Assembly: GCA_910583835.1 (NCBI GenBank)
Contig: CAJTYM010000032.1
Coordinates: 1 to 46,696, forward strand
DNA: 46,696 bases
Direction: 5' to 3'
Source of the DNA: an uncultured Lachnospiraceae bacterium
Lineage (GTDB): Bacteria; Bacillota; Clostridia; Lachnospirales; Lachnospiraceae
Shown here: piece by piece, positions 14,728 through 24,544 of the stretch
Layout of the letters: each line of letters opens with the position of its first letter
How positions within the stretch are numbered: position 1 is the first letter of the stretch
Translations under genes and position numbers: made by a program
Notes under the pieces: model-generated
The model's input: only the letters and a program-made list of their open reading frames with translations
Database searches by the model: none
Told to the model about the DNA's origin: nothing

Positions 14728-17700
14728 TTATTTCACTGTCACTTTCAGTTTTGCGCTCTTTCCTTTTTTGTTATATGGTTTCACGGTGATGGTTGCCTTG
14801 CCCTTCTTCTTGGCGGTTACCTTGCCGTTCTTATCCACCTTTACAGCTTTCTTGCCTTTCTTATCTACGGTATACTTAAATCCGTTGCAGCCGTATTTTT
14901 TGCCGGAAATCTTCGCCTTGATCTGGAACGTCTTCTTGCCCTTCAGCTTCAGCGTGACGCTCTTCTTGTTCAGCGACACCTTCGCTTTCTTGTCAGGGGC
15001 TGCCTTGACCGTCACCTTGCAGGTCGCTTTCTTGCCGCCAGCCGTAGCCGTGATGGTTGCCGTTCCTTTCTTCTTGGCAACGAGCTTTCCATTCTTTACC
15101 GTCACAATTTTCTTATTGCTGGTATTCCAGGTTACGCCCGCTGCATTCTTCGGGCTTACGGTCGCTTGCAGCGTAAACTTCTCACCTACGCCCAGGGTCA
15201 GCTTCGACTTATTCAGCTTCACGCTGCTGACGCCAGGTACCGGAGGTTTCGGCTGCTGCCCGGCCGCTTTCACCGTCACCTTGCAGGAGGCAGAGACGCC
15301 ATTTGCCGAGGTTGCGGTAACCGTTGCCGTTCCCGCTGCTTTCGCCATTACATTTCCATTCTGGTCAACCGCTGCGACTTTATCATTGTCGGATTTCCAG
15401 CTCAGGCTCTTGTTGCCGGCATTTGCCGGAAGCACTGTTGCCGTCAGCTTCTCACTCCGCCCCGGCTCAAGGGTGATGCTGGTCTTATCCAGCGTCACGC
15501 TGCTGACCGGAACCTTCACCGGTTCTGTCGCTGGCATCTCCACTGCCGATACGCCCTCTAAGGTAGGCGTAATCACCATCTCTCCATTTTCATCGAATGT
15601 AATCTCATCAATACATGTTGTACGGTGCACACCCAAACCGGTTGTAAAGATATTCAATGGCGTGTAGAACCTGTGGTATGCCATGAAATAACGGTCTTTG
15701 CCACTGGCATCTTTCACATGCACTACAGACTGGTGGGCGCTGCCGAGGATATTCTTGCTTTCGTCTTTACTCAGAAGATTCTTCTTTTTTAACGTCACTT
15801 TTACCGTGCCGTCATCCTGAATCAATTTATCGCTGACGCCATAATTCACATGGTAGTTGGGGCTGTTGGCGTCATCGCAGGACCAGGTCCAGTGGTACTT
15901 GCCGTCTATCTTGGTAATCACTACAGACTCGCGGAAATCCGTCAGCCCTGTAATCTGCTTGAGGCTTCCCTCTTCAATGTCCATCATATCCTCCGTCAGC
16001 TTCGCGAGCACAGAACCGCCCCCGCCATTTCCAAAGGACATGTAAACGCTTCCGTCATCATCTGCAAATATGGATGGGTCGATGGCCTGGCTGATTTTCA
16101 GCCCCAGGTCGTGGCACATCTTGGTTGTAACCAGCGGCGTCCCCTTATCGGTATATGGTCCTGCCGGATGGTCTGCTACAGCAACGCCAATCTGGGAAGC
16201 GCCGGCTGAATCTTTCCCGCAATAGTAGAAATAGTATTTTCCATTTCTCTTTTCAATTGTCGGCGCCCATGCGCTGCCATTTACCGCCCATGGGGAGACT
16301 GCAATCTGCACGCCCTTGTCATTGACGCCTGGATTGTCATTGGCAAGCTCCATAATAATTCCTTCATCTTCCCATTCCACCATGTCCACTGAGGAAAATG
16401 CATGGAATTTTGTCCCGCTCCAGCCCGGATAGCCGTCTGTTGTCGGGTAAATCCAGAACTTTCCGTCAAAGTAATCAATATCCGGGTCTGCATATTGTCC
16501 GGGAAGTACCGGATTGTTGCAGTAAATGGGCTTTTTCATCGTCCATGTCTCATCGCCCTTGCCGGCTTTGGAGAAAACGACCTGGACATCCTCAGACAAA
16601 TCCAGATTTCCTTTCCCCTGGAAATCACTGCCAGCAACCTTAATGGTAATTTCTGTGCCATTCAAGCCAAATTCCACCGGAATATTTGTCAGATCCGTCC
16701 CTCGCTGTATATAAGGCTGGATTTCTTTCTTACCATAATCCAACAGTGTTGTAACCGCCGTATGGTCGTCTGTTCCGCGGTATGTAAGTGCTGTCTCCCT
16801 ATCTGGAGCCGTGCCCACCAGGACTTCTGCAAGCAGCGGCTGTGTCTCCAAGAAATCGGCAGACAATGCTGAAATCTCTGATTCAGCACATGCCCAATTG
16901 CGGACTGTGAAATTATCAAGGTAACCTTTGAAATATTCCCCGCTGTCTCCCCAATTAGCTTTCCCGATATAGAAGACGCCGGTCTTTCCCAAAATATTGT
17001 GCAATGCGTAAGCGCTTGCCTCTTCCTTTGCTTTCTGCCCATTTAAATAAATCGTTGTGCCGGTTTTACTGAGCACGATGTCCACATGATGCCATTTGCT
17101 GCCCGTAGCGGCAGATGGATTTGTCGGCCGTTTCCCGGAATTGAGGTAACGTTCTACGGTAGTCGTGCCGTTCTTTTCCAGAACGCCCAAATACTTTTCC
17201 GAATTATTTACCTGTTTATTATCATCGGGAGCCGCGTACATGACCCAATTCGTACTGGTCGCATCCGGCTTCATATCATAGGAAATCGTCAGTTCCCTCT
17301 GCCCGGCAAGCAGGCTATTGCCTTCTTTGTCTGTCACGCTGAGGTAATTGGCAGATGTCCCGTCCAGATATAATGCATTTCCCATGCTCTCAGCATAGCT
17401 TTGTTTCAGCGCGTGGCTGCCCACTGCTTTGGCAGATTCGCTGGAAAACCCGCTCTCATCATCATCAAAATCAAACTCCGCCAGAACTTTGTGCGGCTGC
17501 GGCAGGCCTGACTCGTCCAGTTCTACCGTAGTCTGGAATTTTGTGCTCTTCTCCCCATACGTTACGGTAATTTCCTGTTCTCCTGCCACCACAGTTTCTG
17601 CACCTGCCGTAATTGTAAACTGTCTGCCGTTCTTTCCTGACATGGGATAAGCAATCGTTTCCTTCTGTCCGTTGGCATATGTCACCTCAAGGACAAGCCC

Positions 17701-20121
17701 GGAAGGGTCAAAAGTCTTCTCTGCGACATCATATGCAAGCGGGTTGGGCGCAGTTTTCACCGCAATTGACTGAGGTCCATAGGCTTCCATCACCCTGTCA
17801 TATTCTTCTGCAGTCAGGTTAAGGATGCCGCCATGGCGTTTGTGCACCGTATCAAAATTATAATCATTGTCATCTGTTTTGACCCAGGCTGCATTTGCAA
17901 TGTCCGTAGTATAGAAAGGGACGTATCCCAATGAGCCGTAATTATCGGCCAAAAGCCCATAAGTAACCTTCTTCTCACCGTTTACCTCTTTATAATCATC
18001 CTCATTATATTGAAATAATTCCGGTCCTTCCAGATTTCCGCTGAACTGCGCGATCTCTCTGACAGAGCCCTGTGCCTCCCAGCTGTCCAGCCCTTTCCAG
18101 TTTCCATCTTTGCATTTTTCCAGACGAATGCTGCCATCTGCCGCGGAACCGCGGTAATAAATGCCATCTGCCGCCTTGATAATTGTTGTGTCGATAATAT
18201 GGTCTTCCCCATTGTCAACCATCTTCACCGGTTCTGTGAATGTCCGGAAATCCCTGGTCTTTGCATAATATACTTTCTGCACTTTCTTGTTGTTTCCTGC
18301 ATCATCCTTCACGTCCATAGTCGTCATAGAGGCAAAGAATACCACATACTCCCCTGTCGTCTCATCATAGACCGCTTCCGGCGCCCAGGCGCAGGTGGTG
18401 TCTTTCGGCGCCACATCGGCAAGCCAGGGTTCTGACCAATGCACCAAATCATCGGATTCCCATATCCTCAGGCAATGGCTGCCGCTAAACTGGGAAACGC
18501 CCCAATCTACGGTTCCTGCTGCAATATTATTGGCTCCGATACATAAATCCGTAGCAATAATCCAGAATCGGTCACCCTCCGGCGAACGGATAATATAGGG
18601 ATCGCGCACACCCGCCTGGTTCTGGTTTTTGGCAAGGTCTTCCTCGCTCCTCTGAGAATCCGCTACGCTGAGAACCGGCTTTTTCGCATATAAATCCAGC
18701 CAGTTGTTGCCGTCATGGCTGCTTGCCAGGAAAATCTGCTGCTGCGCAGGCCCGCCGTTATTCTCAAAAAATGCGAACAGGTAATCTGTCGTCTCCTGCA
18801 TATGGTTGGCGGCTTTTACTTTGGCAGTGAAATCTTTAGTAGCCGTCTTCCCATTTGCTGTAATGGTAGCAGTCAGCTTCACTTGCGTATCTTGCGCCTG
18901 ACGTGTGACAACGCCTGCCGGTTTGCCATCCTGCGGTGCATCCGCAATAACATCCGTATCCTCGGATTTCCAGGCAATCTCTGCCGTCACATTTTCATAG
19001 TCTTCCACCACAATCCGGGAGGGCAGGGTAATATTTCCCCGAACATTATCAAGATTGGGGATTACCAGCTGTTTCTTTGCCGCCTCCGCTTCATTCAGAA
19101 GCTGTTCTACTTTTACCGTAAACAACTTCGTTTCTGTAACATCCTGCCCGGAGGGTTTCTTCCTTGAGACAGTCGCTGTTAACTTTGCCTCGCCATCCCT
19201 CTCCGTAGAACGCGTTACCTTGGCTGTGCTGCCCTCAATCTTAATATAGTCATTTGCTTCCACACTCCAGGAAATTGTGCTTCCATTTGCTCCTTTCTCT
19301 GGCAGGGCAAAATCCTGTTTCACTGTTTCCGGCAGTTTCAGGGCTCCCGCATCTGCACTGACAATCCGCTGGACAACTTCATCCGTCGTAATCTCGGACT
19401 CTGCCAGCGCCTTGCCGCGGATTTCAAAATTATCTATCCATCCCTTGCAATATTCGCCGTTGCCCCAGTTTGCCTTTCCAATCTGGAAAATACCGCCTTC
19501 TGCTCCCACAATGTCCTGAATCTGGTAGGTACTGTCCACTGTACTCTTTTTCATGCCATTCACATACAGTTCCGTTGCAGCCTTCGTAACTACCACATCG
19601 ATATGCACCCAGTCATTGCCAATAACCGCTGATGGATTTTTCGGGCGGCCATTGGTGTTGCAATACCTTTCCACTGTTATGTTTCCACTGTTAATCAATG
19701 CGCCAAGATAATGCTCTTTGCCGTTTGTCGGCGCTTTCGTGTCCGGCGCTGCATAAAACGGCCAATTTGTCGCCGTCCTGTCCTGCTTGGTGTCAAAGGA
19801 TATCGTAACCTCCTCAAGCCCCTTCAGCGGACTGCTGCCATCGCTTTTTGCCACATTCAGAAACCCGCTGCTGCCGTCCAGATAAAGGGCCTTTCCGTTG
19901 GCCTGGTCCCTCTCCTGCAGGGAACAGCCTCCCTGAACCGTTGCTTTCACGTCCCCGGACGTAAATACGCCGTCCGCAGGCTCTTCATTAAAGTCAAAGC
20001 GGATGAGCGTCTCCTCCGGCTCTGCGGCCGCCCTTACATTTGCCGGCAGCCCGGTAAATGCCAGCGCCGCTGCTAAAATCAACGCAACGCCCCGCTTCCA
20101 ATACAGATACTTCTCTTTCAT
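14728..20121 (-). CDS. Secreted two-module GH43 glycoside hydrolase with LamG and BIG2 domains
   Basis: A 1797-aa exported enzyme. Order: signal peptide (1-32), LamG/concanavalin-like domain (about 36-245), two Ig-like domains (about 250-440), first GH43 propeller (about 445-780; Asp in GVRDPY near 507, Asp in IIDTTI, Glu in EGPELF near 697), an Ig-like domain, a second LamG (about 885-1110), a second GH43 (about 1200-1530; Asp in YADPDIDY, Asp in AIDPSIF, Glu in RESVV near 1399), then two to three BIG2-type domains with a Lys-rich end. Both catalytic sites keep the three acidic residues. GH43 enzymes cut arabinose- or xylose-containing side chains and backbones. AGAGGAGG precedes the ATG. 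No LPXTG is present. It is transcribed alone from a promoter sharing the activator motif of the 28788-35036 gene. Confidence 0.88.
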   Translation of the reverse strand: MKEKYLYWKRGVALILAAALAFTGLPANVRAAAEPEETLIRFDFNEEPADGVFTSGDVKATVQGGCSLQERDQANGKALYLDGSSGFLNVAKSDGSSPLKGLEEVTISFDTKQDRTATNWPFYAAPDTKAPTNGKEHYLGALINSGNITVERYCNTNGRPKNPSAVIGNDWVHIDVVVTKAATELYVNGMKKSTVDSTYQIQDIVGAEGGIFQIGKANWGNGEYCKGWIDNFEIRGKALAESEITTDEVVQRIVSADAGALKLPETVKQDFALPEKGANGSTISWSVEANDYIKIEGSTAKVTRSTERDGEAKLTATVSRKKPSGQDVTETKLFTVKVEQLLNEAEAAKKQLVIPNLDNVRGNITLPSRIVVEDYENVTAEIAWKSEDTDVIADAPQDGKPAGVVTRQAQDTQVKLTATITANGKTATKDFTAKVKAANHMQETTDYLFAFFENNGGPAQQQIFLASSHDGNNWLDLYAKKPVLSVADSQRSEEDLAKNQNQAGVRDPYIIRSPEGDRFWIIATDLCIGANNIAAGTVDWGVSQFSGSHCLRIWESDDLVHWSEPWLADVAPKDTTCAWAPEAVYDETTGEYVVFFASMTTMDVKDDAGNNKKVQKVYYAKTRDFRTFTEPVKMVDNGEDHIIDTTIIKAADGIYYRGSAADGSIRLEKCKDGNWKGLDSWEAQGSVREIAQFSGNLEGPELFQYNEDDYKEVNGEKKVTYGLLADNYGSLGYVPFYTTDIANAAWVKTDDNDYNFDTVHKRHGGILNLTAEEYDRVMEAYGPQSIAVKTAPNPLAYDVAEKTFDPSGLVLEVTYANGQKETIAYPMSGKNGRQFTITAGAETVVAGEQEITVTYGEKSTKFQTTVELDESGLPQPHKVLAEFDFDDDESGFSSESAKAVGSHALKQSYAESMGNALYLDGTSANYLSVTDKEGNSLLAGQRELTISYDMKPDATSTNWVMYAAPDDNKQVNNSEKYLGVLEKNGTTTVERYLNSGKRPTNPSAATGSKWHHVDIVLSKTGTTIYLNGQKAKEEASAYALHNILGKTGVFYIGKANWGDSGEYFKGYLDNFTVRNWACAESEISALSADFLETQPLLAEVLVGTAPDRETALTYRGTDDHTAVTTLLDYGKKEIQPYIQRGTDLTNIPVEFGLNGTEITIKVAGSDFQGKGNLDLSEDVQVVFSKAGKGDETWTMKKPIYCNNPVLPGQYADPDIDYFDGKFWIYPTTDGYPGWSGTKFHAFSSVDMVEWEDEGIIMELANDNPGVNDKGVQIAVSPWAVNGSAWAPTIEKRNGKYYFYYCGKDSAGASQIGVAVADHPAGPYTDKGTPLVTTKMCHDLGLKISQAIDPSIFADDDGSVYMSFGNGGGGSVLAKLTEDMMDIEEGSLKQITGLTDFRESVVITKIDGKYHWTWSCDDANSPNYHVNYGVSDKLIQDDGTVKVTLKKKNLLSKDESKNILGSAHQSVVHVKDASGKDRYFMAYHRFYTPLNIFTTGLGVHRTTCIDEITFDENGEMVITPTLEGVSAVEMPATEPVKVPVSSVTLDKTSITLEPGRSEKLTATVLPANAGNKSLSWKSDNDKVAAVDQNGNVMAKAAGTATVTATSANGVSASCKVTVKAAGQQPKPPVPGVSSVKLNKSKLTLGVGEKFTLQATVSPKNAAGVTWNTSNKKIVTVKNGKLVAKKKGTATITATAGGKKATCKVTVKAAPDKKAKVSLNKKSVTLKLKGKKTFQIKAKISGKKYGCNGFKYTVDKKGKKAVKVDKNGKVTAKKKGKATITVKPYNKKGKSAKLKVTVK

Positions 20122-20151
20122 TTTCAGCCTCCTCTTTCTTTTGATATCTCT

Positions 20152-20204
20152 ATTTTAGGGCAAACCATCTGCCAATCCTATGCTTTATTTTCACAATTTT
20201 TGTC
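20152..20204 (-). promoter_or_regulatory. Activator-type promoter of the 1797-aa GH43 gene
   Basis: On the minus strand: GACAAAAA (20197-20204), TTGTGAAAATAA (20185-20196), GCATAGGA (20176-20183), a weak -35 TAGGAT (20175-20180), a 17-bp spacer and TAAAAT (20152-20157). The motif set and spacing match the promoter at 35088-35152. The poor -35 implies an activator; the AraC-type response regulator encoded in this window is the obvious candidate. Confidence 0.65.
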
Positions 20205-20221
20205 TTTTTTTTTAGAATTGG

Positions 20222-20264
20222 AAAAAATGGGCCATGCCAATGGGCTATCTGTCCTTTGGCATGG
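20222..20264 (-). terminator. Terminator of the kinase/regulator/binding-protein operon
   Basis: A 9-bp stem (20256-20264 with 20232-20240) overlapping the stop codon of the solute-binding protein gene, followed by TTTTTT on the minus strand (20222-20227). Confidence 0.75.
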
Positions 20265-21894
20265 TCTCCTTATAATTGTCTTCCAGCGTAATTCCATAAC
20301 GCCTGCACCGTTCCTGATAACATTTATTTAATTCCTTGTCAAGCTTCACAAGCCCCATATCCTTGAGCCCCTGTATCAGCTTTCCGTATTCTGCCTCAAA
20401 CTGCTCTTGGCTTTCTGCCGTAATTACAGACAGTAGCTGGCTATTCTTATATTCCTGCACGCTGTTCAGCAATTCACCATAACCACTTTTTTCCTCCAAA
20501 TCGCTGTTAAGGTTTACCGTGAGGGCAACTTCATAAAGTTCCGACTGCGGATACCTTCCCATCGCTGTCTGGACACGGTGCGCGGCTGCCTGCCTGCTGT
20601 CTTCTTCCGGCGGCAGGGCTGCATGTTTCTCCCAGGTAGTGTTGGCAAACGGCCAGAAAATCCACAGCCCATTCTCCATACTGTTTGGCCCTTCCATGCC
20701 CTCCTTGGTCCTTACCGGAAATCCATCCTGCATAATATAATCCCTACCCTCAATTCCGAAATAATTGAGCATCATCCCCTCTTCCCCCGCCATAAAACTC
20801 AGCCATTTGGCAATCTTCTCCGGGTGGGGGCAGCTTTTGGAAATATAGGTGTGCAGCCAAACCTGTGCCTGCGCGCTGACCTGCACGGCAGGAACATCCC
20901 CCAGCGAAGACCGGATTGCCGCGCCTTCCCAGCCGCGCTCATCCACTCCGGTGTCAGCCAGATTCCCGATAAAGCAGAATACATTGCCGCTCTGAAGCTG
21001 CTTTTGCATCTCTTCAACTGAATATGACAGCTGCTCGGCCTTTAAACACCCATTCCGATAAGCAGTGTTGATAAATGCCAGCGCCTGCCTGACCTGTTCT
21101 GAAAAATAGTAATCCCTGTAACTGCCATCCCCATCAATCCATTTAGCGCCGAATGATTTGCTGAGCGCCGGCAGGGAGCTGACTTCGTATTTCTGCCCAT
21201 TCAACAACAGCGGCGTCAGTTCTTCCCCTGTCTGTTCTCCCAGCTTTTTCACCATACGGAACGCCTCCTGCACCTGCTCTTCCGTCTGCAGTTCCTCTGC
21301 CGTAAGCCCCAGACGTTCCATGATTGCACGGTTAAACATAATCCCTTCATTAGACTGGTAATATACCAAATCCCAGTAATAAGGGTCGCAGGGCGGATAT
21401 ACCTCCCTCATATCGGCGGAGCCTATGTGGCTGGGATAGCAGTACCAGCCTCCTTCCGCATCTTCAAGAATCGCTTTCACGTCCTGAGGAAACTGCTTTA
21501 AGATGAGGGAATCCGGGTCATATTGTTCCAATAATTCCTGAATATCCCAGACCTTGCCGGATTCCGCAAGCTGTTTCTGCATTGCCACATCTGAGATAGA
21601 GATTACATCCGGCAGTTCATTTTTTATCAGCATCTGCCCAAGCTGCATTCCTGCATTTTTCTGCGGTATATCATATGCGAAAGATACGCCCGTCCTTTGG
21701 CTGATCTGTCCGGTAACAGTGTCTTCGGCTAAAGACCACTCCGGCGGATTCCAAAAGGATATGCTGCTGAACCATACAAATTCCTCTGCCTCATCTGCCG
21801 TGCCTTTTCCATCCTTCCACACCGATAAACCGCATAGGAGAACTGCCAATATCACGACAGCAAAGACCTGCGCCAAATATTTCCTTGTGCTCAC
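20245..21894 (-). CDS. Extracellular solute-binding protein, carbohydrate ABC type
   Basis: A 549-aa protein with an N-terminal export helix (YLAQVFAVVILAVLLCGLSVW). A cysteine follows LL, so a lipoprotein form is possible but the lipobox is not canonical. The rest has the pattern of family 1 / LipO-type sugar-binding proteins (LPDVISISDVAMQKQLAESGKVWDI..., SNEGIMFNRAIMERLGL). It starts with GTG, overlapping the response-regulator stop codon (GTGA), with AAGGAG 8-9 nt upstream, so it is translationally coupled. No permease or ATPase genes are nearby. It may feed a transporter encoded elsewhere or present ligand to the histidine kinase. A terminator follows directly. Confidence 0.8.
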   Translation of the reverse strand: MSTRKYLAQVFAVVILAVLLCGLSVWKDGKGTADEAEEFVWFSSISFWNPPEWSLAEDTVTGQISQRTGVSFAYDIPQKNAGMQLGQMLIKNELPDVISISDVAMQKQLAESGKVWDIQELLEQYDPDSLILKQFPQDVKAILEDAEGGWYCYPSHIGSADMREVYPPCDPYYWDLVYYQSNEGIMFNRAIMERLGLTAEELQTEEQVQEAFRMVKKLGEQTGEELTPLLLNGQKYEVSSLPALSKSFGAKWIDGDGSYRDYYFSEQVRQALAFINTAYRNGCLKAEQLSYSVEEMQKQLQSGNVFCFIGNLADTGVDERGWEGAAIRSSLGDVPAVQVSAQAQVWLHTYISKSCPHPEKIAKWLSFMAGEEGMMLNYFGIEGRDYIMQDGFPVRTKEGMEGPNSMENGLWIFWPFANTTWEKHAALPPEEDSRQAAAHRVQTAMGRYPQSELYEVALTVNLNSDLEEKSGYGELLNSVQEYKNSQLLSVITAESQEQFEAEYGKLIQGLKDMGLVKLDKELNKCYQERCRRYGITLEDNYKETMPKDR

Positions 21895-22634
21895 TGAAAC
21901 TTCTCCTTTCGCCCGCTGCGGTATTTGCTTGGGGTAACCCCGGTCAATTTCTTAAACCACTTGGTAAAATAATAATAATCGTTATATCCAACCATTTTCC
22001 CAACCTCTGCCACGGAATATTTTTCATTTTTCAGCAGTTCCTCCGCCTTTCTGACACGCCTTTCTGATACATGCTCCGTAAACGTTTTGCCGGTCTCCCG
22101 CTTAATGATGCCGCTCAGATTGGAAATGCTGACCGCATATTTCTCTGCCAGGTCATTCAGGGAAAAGTCCTTCGTGAAATTACAATCGATATCTGCCATT
22201 ATGCGGCTGATTTCACTGCAATCTTCCTTTTCTTCCCATTCTGTCCCCTGCGCCGCTTCCCTTTCCATCTCTGCCGCAATCTTCTGCAATGTTTCCCGCA
22301 GTTCCCTGCGATCAAGTGGTTTGAGAAGATAATTGTCCACGCCCAGGCGCAGCGCCTGCCTGGCATATTCAAACTCCGCATATCCGCTCAGCATAATCAC
22401 TCTTGCCCTGAGATGATTCTCCCGCAGCGCCGCCACAAAGGCAAGCCCATCCATATCCGGCATCCGGATATCCGTAATCACAATATCCGGCTTCTCTCTC
22501 TGTGCAAGGGCCAGTGCATCCCTGCCATTCTCAGCCTCCCCTATAACAGAATATGCGTCCCCCATGGAAACAAAGAATCCACGAAGCCCCCGCAATATCC
22601 AGGGTTCATCATCTACAAGCAATACCTTATACAT
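21891..22634 (-). CDS. YesN-type response regulator with AraC DNA-binding domain
   Basis: A 247-aa regulator: receiver domain (1-120) with phosphorylation Asp at 55 (ITDIRMPDMDG), acidic pair DD at 8-9 and Lys in LLKPL; then a linker and a C-terminal AraC-type double helix-turn-helix (about 140-247; VAEVGKMVGYNDYYYFTKWFKKLTG). It lies 3 nt after the kinase gene and overlaps the solute-binding protein gene by 4 nt. This YesM/YesN class commonly controls carbohydrate genes in clostridia. The shared motifs upstream of two GH43 genes in this window are likely targets. Confidence 0.9.
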   Translation of the reverse strand: MYKVLLVDDEPWILRGLRGFFVSMGDAYSVIGEAENGRDALALAQREKPDIVITDIRMPDMDGLAFVAALRENHLRARVIMLSGYAEFEYARQALRLGVDNYLLKPLDRRELRETLQKIAAEMEREAAQGTEWEEKEDCSEISRIMADIDCNFTKDFSLNDLAEKYAVSISNLSGIIKRETGKTFTEHVSERRVRKAEELLKNEKYSVAEVGKMVGYNDYYYFTKWFKKLTGVTPSKYRSGRKEKFQ

Positions 22635-22637
22635 CTT

Positions 22638-24365
22638 TTATCCCTCCCATTCTGCCGGCAGTTTTAAGGTAATCCTCGTCCCTTCTTCCAGCTGGCTTTC
22701 CATGCGAAACAAAGCCTGCCCGCCATACAAAATCTTCAGCCGCTGATAAATATTCACCATGCCGACACCGGAGCCTTCCCCAGCGTTCGCTTCCATCTGC
22801 TTGCTGTCTTTTAATCTGAGACGCAGCCCACGCAGTTCTTCCTCCGACATTCCATACCCATTGTCGGAAATCTCTATCACTGCTTCCCCATCCTCCAGCC
22901 TTGCGCAAACCTTCACCGTGCCCTTCCTGCTGCACCGCTCCAGACCATGAAAAATGCTGTTTTCCACTAACGGCTGCAGCAGCAGCTTAGGAATCCTCAC
23001 GTCCAAAAGTTCCTCAGCCGCCTCAATTTCCACATCAATCCTCCCCATAAAACGGCAATGGATAATCGCTGCATACTGCCTGATATAATCAAGCTCCTGA
23101 CGCAGCAAAACCATGCTGTCTCCCGCAATGGAATAACGGAACATTTTGGACAGATCCAGAATCACTTCCGCCACCGGTTCCGCGCCGTATTCATATGCCA
23201 TAGACTGGATGCAGTCCAATGTATTATACAGAAAATGCGGTTTAATCTGACTCTGGTATGCCAGAAGCTCGGCCTGTTTTTGCAGGATTTCCATCTGGTA
23301 TACCTGTTTTTGCATCTCCTGAATTTTCTGGCTGCCGGCATCCTGCTCATCGAGCATACGGTTTAGGTTCCCCGCCAGCCCTTCAATCTCACTTGAGGCA
23401 CGCAAGCTTATTCGTTCCTGTGGCTGTTTCAAGTGATTCTGTACAAACGAGGCCAGCATTTTCACCGGCCTTAAGATATTGCTGTAGCAGAAAATCCCAA
23501 ACAGCAGCAGCAGCAAAATCACCGCCAGGCAAGTCGCTATATTCATATACTGCAGATAATTGAACTGTTCCCGCAAGTCTCCCTTAGGGATGATGCTGGC
23601 TATATTCCAATCCATCCCTTCTGCTTCTATCTCGTTGACAATGTAATCGCTATTATTTCTGATTCCCTCAAATTCATAAACCATGGGCGTATCTTCGCGC
23701 TTGCCGATATATGCCACCACCTGGCTTTCCCTGTCAGTAATCACCATCTCAGAATTATCCGTAATCATCATCTCATCCAGCATATCTTCAAACCCAGCTA
23801 CATTCAGCAGAATCGCACATGTTCCAAGCTGTTTCTGATATGACCAGCTTTGCATATCATAGACAGGCATAGAAACCGTACAGAATTTTGCCCCATCTTT
23901 GCGCACATAAAGATCCGAATACCACAAAACTTCGCTGTCTTCCTGTCCCTCATGTTCCTGCCACGCTTCAGCCCAATATTCCCCATAATCAATCAGAAGA
24001 TTTCCCTTTTCATCATACAGTCCCATCCCCATAATATCATCAAGAAGGATTTCTGTGTTGCCCAAAACCACAAGCACATCATTCTGGAGGAGCAGCCGCT
24101 CAGATACCCCTCCTTTAAAATACTGGACAATCGTAGGGCTGTAACCAAGGTTCATCAGGATATTCCCTACATTCTCGTCAAAATCTTCCAGGTATTTCTT
24201 TATCTGCAGTAAAATATGCTCTCCCGACCTTTGGGAATGGTCCACCAGAATCCTTCTTGAAATCCCATTCGACACAGTGAATGTCGCCGCAAGGAGAATG
24301 ATAAGCGCCATGCCAAATAAAAGGAACTGCCCCAGCATATTGTTTGTCCATCTGTGTTTTTCCAA
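22638..24365 (-). CDS. YesM-type sensor histidine kinase
   Basis: A 575-aa membrane kinase: first helix (LGQFLLFGMALIILLAATF), an extracellular sensing domain of about 240 aa, second helix (ATCLAVILLLLLFGIFCY), a HAMP-like segment, a coiled coil, the His-kinase domain with phospho-acceptor in QIKPHFLYNTLD (His near 375), and an ATPase domain with N-box VENSIFHGL and G-box DNGYGM and GSGVGMVN. It starts at TTG (24365), with AGGAGG about 11 nt upstream. It is the first gene of a three-gene operon with the response regulator and a solute-binding protein and probably senses glycan breakdown products released by the neighbouring GH43 enzymes. Confidence 0.9.
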   Translation of the reverse strand: MEKHRWTNNMLGQFLLFGMALIILLAATFTVSNGISRRILVDHSQRSGEHILLQIKKYLEDFDENVGNILMNLGYSPTIVQYFKGGVSERLLLQNDVLVVLGNTEILLDDIMGMGLYDEKGNLLIDYGEYWAEAWQEHEGQEDSEVLWYSDLYVRKDGAKFCTVSMPVYDMQSWSYQKQLGTCAILLNVAGFEDMLDEMMITDNSEMVITDRESQVVAYIGKREDTPMVYEFEGIRNNSDYIVNEIEAEGMDWNIASIIPKGDLREQFNYLQYMNIATCLAVILLLLLFGIFCYSNILRPVKMLASFVQNHLKQPQERISLRASSEIEGLAGNLNRMLDEQDAGSQKIQEMQKQVYQMEILQKQAELLAYQSQIKPHFLYNTLDCIQSMAYEYGAEPVAEVILDLSKMFRYSIAGDSMVLLRQELDYIRQYAAIIHCRFMGRIDVEIEAAEELLDVRIPKLLLQPLVENSIFHGLERCSRKGTVKVCARLEDGEAVIEISDNGYGMSEEELRGLRLRLKDSKQMEANAGEGSGVGMVNIYQRLKILYGGQALFRMESQLEEGTRITLKLPAEWEG

Positions 24366-24416
24366 GGCCTGATTGTCCTCCTGCTACCATTGCGTTATCT
24401 TAGATTATCTATTATT

Positions 24417-24445
24417 ATTTTAGCATGGATATTTTCATCCTGCAA
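24417..24445 (-). promoter_or_regulatory. Promoter of the two-component/binding-protein operon
   Basis: TTGCAG (24440-24445), 17-bp spacer and TAAAAT (24417-24422) with an extended TG. The spacer contains GATGAAAATAT, which resembles the GTGAAAATAA motif of the GH43 promoters and may mark autoregulation. Confidence 0.7.
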
Positions 24446-24450
24446 TCAAA

Positions 24451-24504
24451 ACAGGCTGTGCAGCCTGTCCTGGAAACTGTTTCCTGACAGCATGCACAGC
24501 CTGT
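24451..24504. terminator. Bidirectional terminator after the GH43 operon
   Basis: A 12-bp perfect outer stem (24451-24462 with 24493-24504) with further inner pairing, followed by T-rich sequence on both strands. It ends the two-gene GH43 transcript just before the kinase promoter. Confidence 0.8.
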
Positions 24505-24544
24505 AAATATTTTTAATTAAGCATTTCTTCTGCCGCGAATGGGC

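Noticed and set aside
14768..15667. Plus-strand open frame of 299 codons rich in Phe, Leu and Val
   Set aside because: Shadow of the Lys-rich BIG2 end of the GH43 gene (Lys codons read as Phe/Leu on the other strand); no ribosome site.
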